A DNA stretch of 14,894 nt from Thermoanaerobaculia bacterium (GCA_023151335.1 JAKLJF010000011.1:1-14894); one strand, 5' to 3'; positions 1 through 7,259 are shown, numbered from the stretch's first letter. Notes: generated by a model from the sequence alone, not told the origin. Program-made: numbers and translations.

Positions 1-1
1 G

Positions 2-133
2 TTGCCTGCGCCCAAACACATTCTGATCGACAAAAACTATTACGGTGAATTTACGGACTGGGAAGTTTTCCAAGAACAGGACGCCGATTCGATGCTGAAA
101 ATACTGGGCTATGATTCGCCATACGCTTCATGA
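2..133 (+). CDS. C-terminal end of an unidentified protein (5' end outside window)
   Basis: The reading frame is open from base 2 to a TGA at 131-133 and gives the last 43 residues of a protein whose start lies left of the window. The end reads ...MLKILGYDSPYAS. The fragment is acidic and aromatic-rich (YYGEFTDWEVFQEQDADS), with no signal, membrane segment or motif I recognise. It is taken as a real gene end because a hairpin and T-run follow directly at 137-183 and the frame is open to the window edge. No function is proposed. Confidence 0.55.
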   Translation: MPAPKHILIDKNYYGEFTDWEVFQEQDADSMLKILGYDSPYAS

Positions 134-136
134 TTT

Positions 137-183
137 AATGTGGTCAATGTGAGGGAATTGACCTCATTGACCTCATTATTTTT
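137..183 (+). terminator. Probable intrinsic terminator after the left-edge gene
   Basis: The left arm (137-154, AATGTGGTCAATGTGAGG) pairs with the right arm (162-177, CCTCATTGACCTCATT), with one mismatch and a two-base bulge around a loop of about 7 bases. The run ATTTTT follows at 178-183. It begins three bases after the TGA of the left-edge gene, as expected of a rho-independent terminator for it. Its T-run abuts the stop codon of the exonuclease that converges from the right. The opposite strand has no comparable T-run, so it probably works mainly rightward. Confidence 0.55.
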
Positions 184-728
184 CACAGGTTCCAATTGCC
201 AAGATATTTTAAGAACAACTTGGCCAGGTTTTCTGCATCGGAAATGCCTCTGTGATGCTGACCTGTAAACAGGATGCCTTCTTTTTCCACGGCTTTCCGC
301 AGCCCGATGGAATGTCGCAAGCGTTTGAAATGTTTATACTGTTCCTTCAGATTGACGTGATGTTCCACCCAATCGCTGTCAACGCGGTGCAGCTGGCAAT
401 CGCTGATGAACATTTTTTTGTCGAAAGAGCCCCAGGAGCAAAGAACGTAGTCTTCTTCGCCGATACGCGCCCAGTCCAGAAATTCTTCGATTACGTCCGG
501 GAAGGTGCGGGCTTTGTTGATGTCTGTTTGGTTGATATTCGTCAGCTGCCTGCAAAATTGGGAGAGCGTCGGATGCACCACCGGGCGGATGAAACGGTTG
601 AATTTGCCGCGCACTTCTCCATAGTGATTGACGCGGAAAGCGCCGATTTCGATGGTTTCCTGCACAAAACCCGGGGGTATATTTTCCCAGCAAGTGGCTT
701 CAAGGTCAAAAATAATAAAGTTTTTCAT
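183..728 (-). CDS. ERI-1/KapD-like DEDDh 3'-5' exonuclease
   Basis: A 181-residue single-domain exonuclease of the DnaQ-like RNase T fold. The opening MKNFIIFDLEATCWEN holds motif I (D8, E10), and the DLEATCW wording is characteristic of the ERI-1/3'hExo/KapD branch. CSWGSFDKKMF supplies the motif II aspartate (D103), and QHHRGISDAENLAKL supplies H159 and D164, so all DEDDh metal and catalytic residues are present. Family members trim 3' ends of RNA or DNA with two metal ions; the substrate here is unknown. The frame is open further upstream (to 806), but the ATG at 728 starts exactly where the family begins, and the longer version would overlap the upstream glycosyltransferase. It lies 44 bp downstream of that gene on the same strand and is probably cotranscribed. 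No N-terminal signal is seen, so it is cytoplasmic. Confidence 0.85.
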   Translation of the reverse strand: MKNFIIFDLEATCWENIPPGFVQETIEIGAFRVNHYGEVRGKFNRFIRPVVHPTLSQFCRQLTNINQTDINKARTFPDVIEEFLDWARIGEEDYVLCSWGSFDKKMFISDCQLHRVDSDWVEHHVNLKEQYKHFKRLRHSIGLRKAVEKEGILFTGQHHRGISDAENLAKLFLKYLGNWNL

Positions 729-772
729 CGCGTGTTTTTTTCGCGGTGCAGGACAAGGGATCAGAATGTTTG

Positions 773-1687
773 TTACCGCAACCCAAGGGCATGTAATAAA
801 TACCACGGTGGCAGCCGGAGCCGTTTTTTTTGGGAGGCATAAAAGATTTGTTTTTCCAGTTTGGGGTTTACCGATTTTTCAGCAGGATGGGTAAGAGGAA
901 AGTGCATCGAGCTTGACGCTTTTCGTGCTTCTTTGTTATACCCGGTGGTATTTGTCGCGTCGGCCTCCCCTACCCCAACGTTTTGCACGAGGTTGATTTT
1001 GGGAATTATGCATAACCCATTGTTTTTCAATATACTATAAAACCAGGAGTATGCCCATGAGTTCATTTCGCCCTTTTGGGTTGCCCGGAACTTCGTTGAA
1101 ATGTAAGCTTGTTCCATGGCGCCGGGAATAAAACGCCTGATTTCACGGTTTCGTTCAAATCTTTCCAGCCCATCCATATCTATCGCCATTTTTTGCCAGG
1201 CTCGCCGCCACGAAGCCCACCCCCAAACAAGGGGGAAGCGGGAAAAAAAATAACCGGCGGTCAGGTTTTGGGTATTGGCTTCCGCCAGATTGGAACATCC
1301 GATGTGCATGATTTCCGGATCGTCGTAATAACGAAGCAGAAGTTCGGCACAAAAGGGGAAAAGTGATGGGTCGGGCACACAATCGTCTTCCAGGATAATC
1401 CCGTATTCTTCCTGCTCAAAGAACCAGTTGAGGGCATCATAAACGCCTTTACGCAGACCTGCGTTTTTTTCTCTGAACAGCGTTTTTACGCCCAGTGGGG
1501 ATAAATGTTCCAAAATAAGGCGCCTGACTTCCGCTACTTTAGGCAGATCAGCGGGGTACTGGCTTCGCGGGCCGTCGCAATGCGCATAAACCCGTACCGG
1601 CGCAGCTGTTCGGATTTGTGCCAGCACTTTTGCCGTTTTTTCCGGGCGATTAAAAGCCAGTATCAAAACTGGAACGGAGCAAGACAT
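773..1687 (-). CDS. GT2-like (HlpA-like) glycosyltransferase
   Basis: A 304-residue protein with a GT-A nucleotide-sugar transferase fold. The N-terminus SVPVLILAFNRPEKT (about residues 4-18) is the usual first strand and nucleotide-binding loop. ILEDDCVPDPSLF (98-110) carries the acidic DxD-type motif that coordinates metal and sugar nucleotide. FPLVWGWASWRRAWQ (151-165) is the signature stretch of the family often named 'hemolytic protein HlpA-like', which I take to be a glycosyltransferase label of little functional value. Donor and acceptor cannot be read from sequence. No transmembrane helix is evident; the end is basic (KKRLRLPPWYLLHALGLR) and may associate with the membrane. It heads a minus-strand pair with the exonuclease and diverges from the GT4 gene across 38 bp, so the two glycosyltransferases may serve one surface glycan. 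Confidence 0.85.
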   Translation of the reverse strand: MSCSVPVLILAFNRPEKTAKVLAQIRTAAPVRVYAHCDGPRSQYPADLPKVAEVRRLILEHLSPLGVKTLFREKNAGLRKGVYDALNWFFEQEEYGIILEDDCVPDPSLFPFCAELLLRYYDDPEIMHIGCSNLAEANTQNLTAGYFFSRFPLVWGWASWRRAWQKMAIDMDGLERFERNREIRRFIPGAMEQAYISTKFRATQKGEMNSWAYSWFYSILKNNGLCIIPKINLVQNVGVGEADATNTTGYNKEARKASSSMHFPLTHPAEKSVNPKLEKQIFYASQKKRLRLPPWYLLHALGLR

Positions 1688-1718
1688 TCGGATTGATTAA
1701 AAGTTTAGAGTTTTGGGC

Positions 1719-1726
1719 CAAAATTA
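1719..1726 (-). promoter_or_regulatory. Candidate Bacteroidota promoter (-7 box) for the HlpA-like glycosyltransferase
   Basis: On the minus strand this reads TAATTTTG, an exact match to the Bacteroidota -7 consensus TAnnTTTG. A TTG (complement of 1745-1747) lies 18 bases upstream and could be the -33 element. Transcription would begin near 1712, giving a leader of about 25 bases before the ATG at 1687. The box overlaps the first base of the GT4 start codon, so the two divergent genes share very compact control DNA. Confidence 0.4.
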
Positions 1727-2952
1727 TGAATGTTTTACTTTTTACAACCTACAAACACGGCGGGGCAGGCACGGCCTGCCGGCGCTTGCAGGAGGCGCTG
1801 ACGGCGTCGGGCGAAACAGCCAATTTGCTGACCGCAGGTGAAACGCCGTCCAAATGGCCGTTTTATGCCGAGCGGCTTTCCTTTTTGCCCTTTGAACGGG
1901 ACAAAACGGTTCGCTTTGCTTTTTCACTGGCCAATTTTGGCCACGATCTGAGCCGGCACCGGCTGGCACGGGAAGCCGACATCCTCCATTTACATTGGAT
2001 CAACCAGGGTTTTTTATCCCTGAAAAACATTCGCCAATTGGCAGCACTTGGGAAACCGGTCGTTTGGACCCTGCACGATATGTGGGCTTTTACGGGAGGT
2101 TGTCACTACAGTGGCGATTGTCTGGGGTTCCGGCTATCCTGTGGTATGTGTCCGTATTTGCGCGCGCCCGGCCCCGGCGATTTGTCGCACCGGATATGGA
2201 AAAAGAAACAGGAACAATTGCCGGAGAACATCCATTTTGTTACCTGCAGCGAGTGGCTGGCCGGCGAGGCGCGCAGCAGCAGTTTGCTGCGGGATTACCC
2301 GGTGACGGCAATTCCCAATCCTATCGATGCCGATGTTTTTAAGCCTCTTTCCCCTGCCGAAAGGATGGCTTTCAGACAGTCGAAAGGCATTGGACGGGAT
2401 GCCTTATTATTATTGTTTGTCGCCATGAAAGTAAAAGAGACCCGCAAAGGGTTTCATTTACTCTTGCGTGCGCTTCAGGAATTGAAAAATTTGCATCCTG
2501 CCTTACCGGTTGAACTGTTGGTGCTGGGCCAATCCGACCCGGCAGAATTGCAAGCCCTTCCTTATCCGTATCATGCACTCGGTTTGGTGCGCGACACCGC
2601 CAGCCTGGTATCTGTATATGGAGCTGCCGACGTTTTTGTCATTCCTTCGCTGGAAGACAATTTACCCAATACGGTGATGGAATCGATGGCTTGCGGTACT
2701 CCCGTGGCGGGTTTCGAAACGGGGGGTATTCCTGAAATGGTCGGGCATTTACAGGAAGGGTTCATCGCGCCACAGGGGGATTCGGAGGCGCTGGCCAAAG
2801 GTATCTACCGGCTTGCCCGCGGCGAAACACCGGTAGATACCTTTCGAAAGGCCGCCCGCGAAAAGGTAGAACGCCAATATGCCAACGCGGCAGTCGGCGA
2901 ACAATATATTCGCTTGTACCGTAATTTGTTAACAACACCAAGGCCGGACTGA
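1726..2952 (+). CDS. GT4-family glycosyltransferase (WcaC-like group)
   Basis: A 408-residue GT-B glycosyltransferase. The N-terminal half has the glycine loop (YKHGGAGTACRRLQEAL, about 9-25), LHLHWIN (88-94), VVWTLHDMWAFTGGCHYSG (112-130) and a cysteine cluster (CHYSGDC...CGMC, 126-142) seen in the WcaC-like GT4 group. The C-terminal half has the nucleotide-sugar site EDNLPNTVMESMACGTPVAG (from E310) followed by GGIPEMV. Such enzymes transfer a sugar from a nucleotide donor, with retention of configuration, during assembly of exopolysaccharide or O-antigen; the actual sugar is unknown. A longer frame begins with TTG at 1693, but the ATG at 1726 gives the canonical MNVLLFTTYKHGGAG start. The end lies 5 bp from the convergent YfhO gene. 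A perfect inverted repeat sits inside the coding sequence at 2797-2844. Confidence 0.9.
   Translation: MNVLLFTTYKHGGAGTACRRLQEALTASGETANLLTAGETPSKWPFYAERLSFLPFERDKTVRFAFSLANFGHDLSRHRLAREADILHLHWINQGFLSLKNIRQLAALGKPVVWTLHDMWAFTGGCHYSGDCLGFRLSCGMCPYLRAPGPGDLSHRIWKKKQEQLPENIHFVTCSEWLAGEARSSSLLRDYPVTAIPNPIDADVFKPLSPAERMAFRQSKGIGRDALLLLFVAMKVKETRKGFHLLLRALQELKNLHPALPVELLVLGQSDPAELQALPYPYHALGLVRDTASLVSVYGAADVFVIPSLEDNLPNTVMESMACGTPVAGFETGGIPEMVGHLQEGFIAPQGDSEALAKGIYRLARGETPVDTFRKAAREKVERQYANAAVGEQYIRLYRNLLTTPRPD
2797..2844. repeat. Perfect 15-bp inverted repeat inside the GT4 gene
   Basis: AAAGGTATCTACCGG (2797-2811) and its exact reverse complement (2830-2844) flank an 18-base spacer. A second short palindrome, CTTTCGAAAG (2841-2850), overlaps the right end. 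The arms encode KGIYR and PVDTF in the C-terminal part of the glycosyltransferase. There is no T-run beside it on either strand, so it does not look like a terminator. No function is known. Confidence 0.85.
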
Positions 2953-2957
2953 AAAAC

Positions 2958-5438
2958 CTATTTCTTTTTCTTTACCGGTTTTGAGGTCCTGGCGGCAGGC
3001 TTTTCCCGTTCTGCCCGGGGTATATCGGCCAGGCGGTTGGGATCGCCTAACTGATGCCGGCGGAACCACCAGAACAGGCTGCCCAGAAAAATCAGTAACA
3101 GGAACGCCGAGGCAATCCGGGCTACTTGTTCGCCCATTTCAAAACAGGTTGGTTCGAAACGCATTTCCAGGCGCATATTTTTACCCGCCGGAAGGCGCAT
3201 GCCGCGAAGCAGGTAATTCACTTTGATGAAATCCGGGGCAGGCTGATCGTTCAAATAACATTTCCAGCCTTTTGACGGCGGATAATATACCTCTGAAAAG
3301 ACGGCGAGCTGTTCGGTGTCAGCCGAATATTCGTATTCCATTTTCGCCGGATGGTATTTGGTCAGCCGGATGGTAGCGGTGCTGTCCGGCTGCAAATTCA
3401 GGCCCTGCAGCGCCTGGGCATACGATTCCTGTACTACCGCCGAGTCTTTGGGATTGAGCCGGTGCAAAGCATTTATTTCGGCATCGGCTGTAGGCAGCAC
3501 CTCGAAATGTTTGACAAACCAGGCGTTACCGCAGGCTTCCGGATTGCGCATCACCTCGCCTTTTTGCGAAACAATGTATTTGCCATTGAGCATACCTACA
3601 ATATGGAGGTTTCTGCCCAGATCGGCATTGAGAAATGTATCGATAATATCCTGATACCGGCCCAGTTTGGCAGCGTGATAACCGCTCAGGCTCTTGTGGA
3701 AATACGAAGTCCAGGCGTTGCCGGTGATGCCGCCGCGGGCCAGGTCGAGCACCCGGTAATGCGGGTCGGGGTCCTGCCTGATCTGTTTATCGTAGGCTTC
3801 TTCCTGCGGAGGCGCCAAATTCGCGCGTTTGGTTTCATATTTGTCGGCGGTCAGGGTGCGCGAACAAACCAGCCAGTGATCGGCCAGGGAAACCAGCGCA
3901 ATCAGAACAACCGTGAGGCCCGCCTTGAGGTAGCCTTGTAAATAGAGCCACAACATCCAGCCGGCAATGGCAATGAACGCTATCGAGCGGAGAGCGTCGT
4001 TGCGCAGCATATCAGCGCGATCTTCCTGCAGCAGGCTGAGCAAACGGGTATCTTGTTGCAGCACCTGATCGTTGGGGCCGCTGGTGCTGCCGAACATCCA
4101 GGCCAAAAGACAAAGACCGGCGGTGATCCCCGCGGCTATGAGCAGGGCTTTCTTTTTACGCGTCACGTCAATTTCCGGATCTGTCAGCTTATGAAGACCC
4201 AGGGCGGCCAGCAGGGCAAAACACAATTGACCGACCCCAAGAGCCATGGAAACCGCCCGGAATTTGTTGAACATGGGCATGTAGTCGTACCACACAAAAT
4301 TGAGGAAGAAGTTTTTCCCCCAGGCCAGTGAAATCATAAACAACCCTCCTGCCAACAACCAGTATTTATGGCCGCCGGGCACCAGCAGGGCCCCGATCAG
4401 GAACAGGAAACAAACCACTACCCCAAAATAAATAGCCGTGCCGACAAAGGGTTGATCGCCGGTATAAAACAAAGCTTTTACCTGATTGCGGAATTGCGGG
4501 TCCAGCGCGCTGACCAGTTTGGAGCCTTTGTACGACTCCCCTGCCCCACCTCCTGCAAAATGCGGTACCAACAGGGTAAAACTTTCTGCCGTGCCGTAGC
4601 TCCAGCCGAACAGGTAATCTTTATCCAGGCCGTCGCCCTTTGCGCTGTTTTTACTGAGTTCCGATTTGCCGCGTATGGTTTCCTGGCTGTATTCATACGT
4701 ACAGTACAGCCGGGAAGTATTGGATGCAAAGCCGAGCGAAATTGCCAAGATGCTGATAACCAGTGCTTTAGACCAACTCAATACATCTTTTTGGCGTATG
4801 GCATCCACCAATTTTGCTATGAAAAAGATGCCGCAAAGCAGGAGAGTATAGTAAGTGATCTGTACGTGGTTGGCATAAACCTGCATCGCCATAAACAGCG
4901 CCATTAGCCCCCCGCCCAGCAGAAATTTGCCGTTGAAAGCCAAAACCAGGCCAGCCAGGGCGCCGGGCGTCAGGGCCAGGGCTATCATCTTTGTGGTATG
5001 CCCCGCTTCCAGCAGGTCAACGTTGTATGTGGTAATACCATAAGCAAGAGCGCCAAAGATGGCCACCCGCCAGTCGGCGCCCAACACATTCAGCAACAGA
5101 TATGTACATAACATAGCCAGCAAAACCTGCACCCATGCGACGCTGCTGATATCGGTGCCCAGCAGGAGTCCATAAAAAATCGGGGTGGTCAGATTGCCGT
5201 GTATGGGCGCATAGATCTGATAGGATGGCATACCGCCAAAGGCGCTGTTGGTCCACAGCGGCGCCTTTCCTTCTGTTTTTAAGTGCGCCTGAATTTCGGT
5301 TTGCATACCGCGCGCTTTGTCGTTATCTCCCTGCGGCAAAACTTTGCCGCTAAAGGCATTGGGCGCCAGGAATACGGCAGCGACGGCCAGCATAACAACT
5401 ATCGCGATAAGGTGGGGAGCAAATTTTTTAAAATCCAT
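2958..5438 (-). CDS. YfhO-family polytopic membrane protein
   Basis: An 826-residue integral membrane protein. The first hydrophobic segment is at about 9-29, followed by a periplasmic loop with the family-typical region PQGDNDKARGMQTEIQAHLK. A long series of hydrophobic helices runs to about residue 530 (I count roughly 12-13), then an extracytoplasmic domain to about 770, one last helix (near ARIASAFLLLIFLGSLFWWF) and a lysine-rich tail (KKKK). This matches the YfhO family, whose Firmicutes members are linked to glycosylation of lipoteichoic acid and which resembles GT-C enzymes that use lipid-linked sugars. In Bacteroidota the family is widespread and its substrate is not established. It lies 40 bp downstream of the alpha/beta hydrolase on the same strand, with no clear promoter between them, and converges with the GT4 gene at 5 bp spacing. 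The nearby glycosyltransferases fit a glycan role, but this is inference. Confidence 0.85.
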   Translation of the reverse strand: MDFKKFAPHLIAIVVMLAVAAVFLAPNAFSGKVLPQGDNDKARGMQTEIQAHLKTEGKAPLWTNSAFGGMPSYQIYAPIHGNLTTPIFYGLLLGTDISSVAWVQVLLAMLCTYLLLNVLGADWRVAIFGALAYGITTYNVDLLEAGHTTKMIALALTPGALAGLVLAFNGKFLLGGGLMALFMAMQVYANHVQITYYTLLLCGIFFIAKLVDAIRQKDVLSWSKALVISILAISLGFASNTSRLYCTYEYSQETIRGKSELSKNSAKGDGLDKDYLFGWSYGTAESFTLLVPHFAGGGAGESYKGSKLVSALDPQFRNQVKALFYTGDQPFVGTAIYFGVVVCFLFLIGALLVPGGHKYWLLAGGLFMISLAWGKNFFLNFVWYDYMPMFNKFRAVSMALGVGQLCFALLAALGLHKLTDPEIDVTRKKKALLIAAGITAGLCLLAWMFGSTSGPNDQVLQQDTRLLSLLQEDRADMLRNDALRSIAFIAIAGWMLWLYLQGYLKAGLTVVLIALVSLADHWLVCSRTLTADKYETKRANLAPPQEEAYDKQIRQDPDPHYRVLDLARGGITGNAWTSYFHKSLSGYHAAKLGRYQDIIDTFLNADLGRNLHIVGMLNGKYIVSQKGEVMRNPEACGNAWFVKHFEVLPTADAEINALHRLNPKDSAVVQESYAQALQGLNLQPDSTATIRLTKYHPAKMEYEYSADTEQLAVFSEVYYPPSKGWKCYLNDQPAPDFIKVNYLLRGMRLPAGKNMRLEMRFEPTCFEMGEQVARIASAFLLLIFLGSLFWWFRRHQLGDPNRLADIPRAEREKPAARTSKPVKKKK

Positions 5439-5478
5439 GCGGCAAAAATGAAGATTAAGTGGGCGATTACAAAGATTG

Positions 5479-6129
5479 TCAGTTCAGTTTTTGCAATAAT
5501 TCCTTCAGCGCGGCTCCGGGTATCTCGTGTCCGCCCTGAAACGAAGACTCCTCAAAATCCAGGCCGCTATTTTCTTCGATTTCCTGCAATTGCGCAAAGC
5601 GGTCCGGCGTTAAGAAGGGGTCATTTGACCCGTATAAAAGAAAAAGATTTTTATTGGATAAATATGCCTTGTGAGCCTGATAATCCAGATCCTCCGGCGG
5701 CATGCCGGCCCATAGCACGAGGTCGTGAAATTCGGGGTGATACCGTAATATCCAGCGGCAAACCGTAGCGGTACCCTGAGAAAAACCGAGTAATACGATC
5801 CGTACGTCAACTGGCAGGACAGCTATCATTTTTTTTAATAACGCCTGGAGGTAAGCGCCGTTATCGGCGATTTCATCTTCCCGGAAATGACGGGTCATCC
5901 AGGACGCCCCGACCGGCCCTGAAAATCCTTTTTTATAAAAATGATTCAACCCTTCTGGCGCCACCACCAGATTTTGGCCATTGTCGAGCAGGCGGAAGTC
6001 TTCCAAAAACTCCGAAGCCAGTTGGGCATAGCCGTGGCAAACGATCCACAATTGGCGGATATGCGCTCCCGGCTCGCCGAGTTGATAATAATGGGCCGTT
6101 TTTGAAACGTTGAATTTGTGGTGTCGCAT
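5479..6129 (-). CDS. Alpha/beta-hydrolase, phospholipase/carboxylesterase (YpfH-like) group
   Basis: A 216-residue serine hydrolase. LWIVCHGYAQLASEF (about 27-41) is the oxyanion-hole region, LLGFSQGTATVCRW (113-126) is the nucleophile elbow with S117 in GxSxG, LLYGSNDPFL (164-173) supplies the acid D170, and QGGHEIPG (198-205) supplies H201, so the triad is complete. Length and motif spacing match the cytoplasmic carboxylesterase/predicted phospholipase group (abhydrolase_2 type). No signal peptide is seen. Likely substrates are small acyl or carboxyl esters; none can be named. It is the first gene of a probable two-gene unit with yfhO and diverges from the EGF-like lipoprotein across 104 bp. 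A near-match to the promoter box (TACCTTG, 6146-6152 on the minus strand, one T short) lies just upstream. Confidence 0.85.
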   Translation of the reverse strand: MRHHKFNVSKTAHYYQLGEPGAHIRQLWIVCHGYAQLASEFLEDFRLLDNGQNLVVAPEGLNHFYKKGFSGPVGASWMTRHFREDEIADNGAYLQALLKKMIAVLPVDVRIVLLGFSQGTATVCRWILRYHPEFHDLVLWAGMPPEDLDYQAHKAYLSNKNLFLLYGSNDPFLTPDRFAQLQEIEENSGLDFEESSFQGGHEIPGAALKELLQKLN

Positions 6130-6178
6130 TTACCAGAAATTTCCGCAAGGTAAAAAGGGTATCCAATACCTTATTCAT

Positions 6179-6186
6179 TACTTTTG
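6179..6186 (+). promoter_or_regulatory. Candidate Bacteroidota promoter (-7 box) for the EGF-like lipoprotein
   Basis: TACTTTTG matches TAnnTTTG exactly. Transcription would start near 6193, giving a leader of about 40 bases before the ATG at 6234. I see no clear TTG/TTTG at the -33 position. The leader is A-rich (ACACAAAAACATTCAAAG) with no Shine-Dalgarno sequence, which is normal for Bacteroidota. Confidence 0.5.
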
Positions 6187-6233
6187 CGTCGAACTTGTAA
6201 GAAACTTATTATCTAACACAAAAACATTCAAAG

Positions 6234-6746
6234 ATGAACAAAAGACTAGTTTATTCTCTCGCGCTGCTGCTTTCAATGGTGGCATTTGCTCCCTCTTGTG
6301 GCGACTCCGATCCCTGCAAAGATGTTGAATGTGGCAATGGCACCTGTTTTGAAGGCGATTGTGTTTGCGATGTCGGTTATGCAAAAGATGCAAGCGGACA
6401 ATGTACGCTTAAATTTACCGGTCAATATGCCGTTGCGGAAGATTGCTCGAACAGTGCTCCGTCGTCTTATACGATTACACTCACAGAGGGCGCCAGCGGC
6501 AATGAAGTGAATATTACCAATTTTTGGGGTTTGTTCAAAAATGTCGTAAAAGCCTCGGTTGATGGCAACACCATTACGATTGCTCGCCAGGAACCGGATA
6601 ATGATGAATTTTTCGTACAGGGTAGCGGCTCCATGTCACAGGAAGGTAACCAAATTGTTATCACTTTAACTTACACGGTCTCTGATGAATCAGGGCCTAC
6701 TCCTGTTAATGACGTTTGCACGAACAGCCGTTTTGTAAAAATATAA
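6234..6746 (+). CDS. Exported lipoprotein with an EGF-like domain
   Basis: A 170-residue protein. Residues 1-22 form a lipoprotein signal (hydrophobic core, then FAPSC with C22 as the likely lipidated cysteine), followed by acidic GDSD, which resembles the acidic export signal of Bacteroidota surface lipoproteins. Next is a compact six-cysteine module with cysteines at 28, 33, 38, 43, 45 and 57 (CxxxxCxxxxCxxxxCxC...C), an EGF-like pattern. Residues 60-170 are predicted mostly beta, with alternating hydrophobic strands such as NEVNITNF and NTITIARQ and two cysteines (71 and 162) that could pair; a lipocalin-like barrel is possible but unproven. The role is unknown; binding or adhesion at the surface is a guess. 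It is a single-gene unit with its own candidate promoter and a strong terminator. Confidence 0.75.
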   Translation: MNKRLVYSLALLLSMVAFAPSCGDSDPCKDVECGNGTCFEGDCVCDVGYAKDASGQCTLKFTGQYAVAEDCSNSAPSSYTITLTEGASGNEVNITNFWGLFKNVVKASVDGNTITIARQEPDNDEFFVQGSGSMSQEGNQIVITLTYTVSDESGPTPVNDVCTNSRFVKI

Positions 6747-6771
6747 TGGTGTGCTGTTCACAGTTGTAATG

Positions 6772-6811
6772 GAAACGGGCTTCAAATCGCTTTTGAAGCC
6801 CGTTTCGTTTT
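6772..6811 (+). terminator. Strong intrinsic terminator after the EGF-like lipoprotein
   Basis: GAAACGGGCTTCAAA (6772-6786) is followed by the 5-base loop TCGCT and the exact complement TTTGAAGCCCGTTTC (6792-6806), then GTTTT. The perfect 15-bp stem begins 25 bases after the TAA. The T-run is on the plus strand, so it serves the lipoprotein gene. It also lies between convergent genes and could slow minus-strand transcription, although that side has no T-run. Confidence 0.85.
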
Positions 6812-6836
6812 AAAGTGGTGACAAAACATCGATTAT

Positions 6837-7259
6837 TTACCGGCCGCCACCCTGCATTTTCTGCTTTTTCTTATCGGTGTTCGGCACTTCCTGCATCTTT
6901 TCCTTCTTTTCTTCCGTATTAGGCGTGCCTTGCATTTTCTCCTGTTTCGGATTAGTTGTAGGCGCCGTTTGCGGCAAGGGGTCTTTGCTTACCTTCTTGG
7001 GTGCAGTCTTTTTCTTTGTCGTTTTGCCTGGTTCGGGTGCTACCGGCTTTGAAGCCAGGTAAGCCTGGTACCGCGTTTGGGCCTCTGCGTTCACTTTCAT
7101 GGTGCATTCTTCTTCTTTCTGTGCCCGGAATTCATCGAGCCGTGCGGTAACGGCAGCGGCGATCTCCTGTTTTTGCTGGTCTTGTTTTGGGCCAAAGGCC
7201 GTCAGGAAAACAAATCCCGCGGTAACGGCAATGCCCGCGAGGAGGAGTTTCTTATTCAT
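6837..7259 (-). CDS. Small exported protein with coiled-coil segment and 13-residue tandem repeats
   Basis: A 140-residue protein I do not recognise. MNKKLLLAGIAVTAGFVFLTAFG is a signal peptide or N-terminal anchor; there is no lipobox cysteine. Residues 25-71 are charged and helical (QQKQEIAAAVTARLDEFRAQ..., with one cysteine at 52). Residues 72-104 are rich in K, P and T, and residues 105-139 contain nearly three copies of a 13-residue unit (KxEKMQxxPNTxx; KMQ at 108, 121 and 134). The basic, proline-rich tail suggests an extended envelope or cell-wall-spanning segment, but this is only inference. It lies 72 bp downstream of another small exported protein on the same strand, which also has a short helical region with a lone cysteine. 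Two one-base-off promoter boxes lie in the gap (7284-7291 and near 7322-7328), so it may be cotranscribed or independent. Confidence 0.65.
   Translation of the reverse strand: MNKKLLLAGIAVTAGFVFLTAFGPKQDQQKQEIAAAVTARLDEFRAQKEEECTMKVNAEAQTRYQAYLASKPVAPEPGKTTKKKTAPKKVSKDPLPQTAPTTNPKQEKMQGTPNTEEKKEKMQEVPNTDKKKQKMQGGGR
6843..6947 (-). repeat. Imperfect 39-bp tandem repeat (about 2.7 copies) in the small exported protein
   Basis: The unit is 39 bp, or 13 codons, and encodes KQEKMQGTPNTEE, then KKEKMQEVPNTDK, then a truncated KKQKMQGGG. The period keeps the reading frame, so copy-number change would lengthen or shorten the tail without breaking the protein. The copies differ at several bases, so the array does not look recently expanded. 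Confidence 0.8.

Noticed and set aside
729..772. Search for a promoter between the HlpA-like glycosyltransferase and the exonuclease
   Set aside because: There is no TAnnTTTG match on the minus strand; the 44-bp spacing fits cotranscription better.
252..842. 196-codon open frame on the plus strand
   Set aside because: It is antisense to the DEDDh exonuclease, whose catalytic residues are all present on the minus strand.
3351..4907. Long open frames opposite the YfhO gene (3351-3941 and 4368-4907)
   Set aside because: They are shadows of the membrane-protein gene; the minus-strand product has the expected helices and family start.
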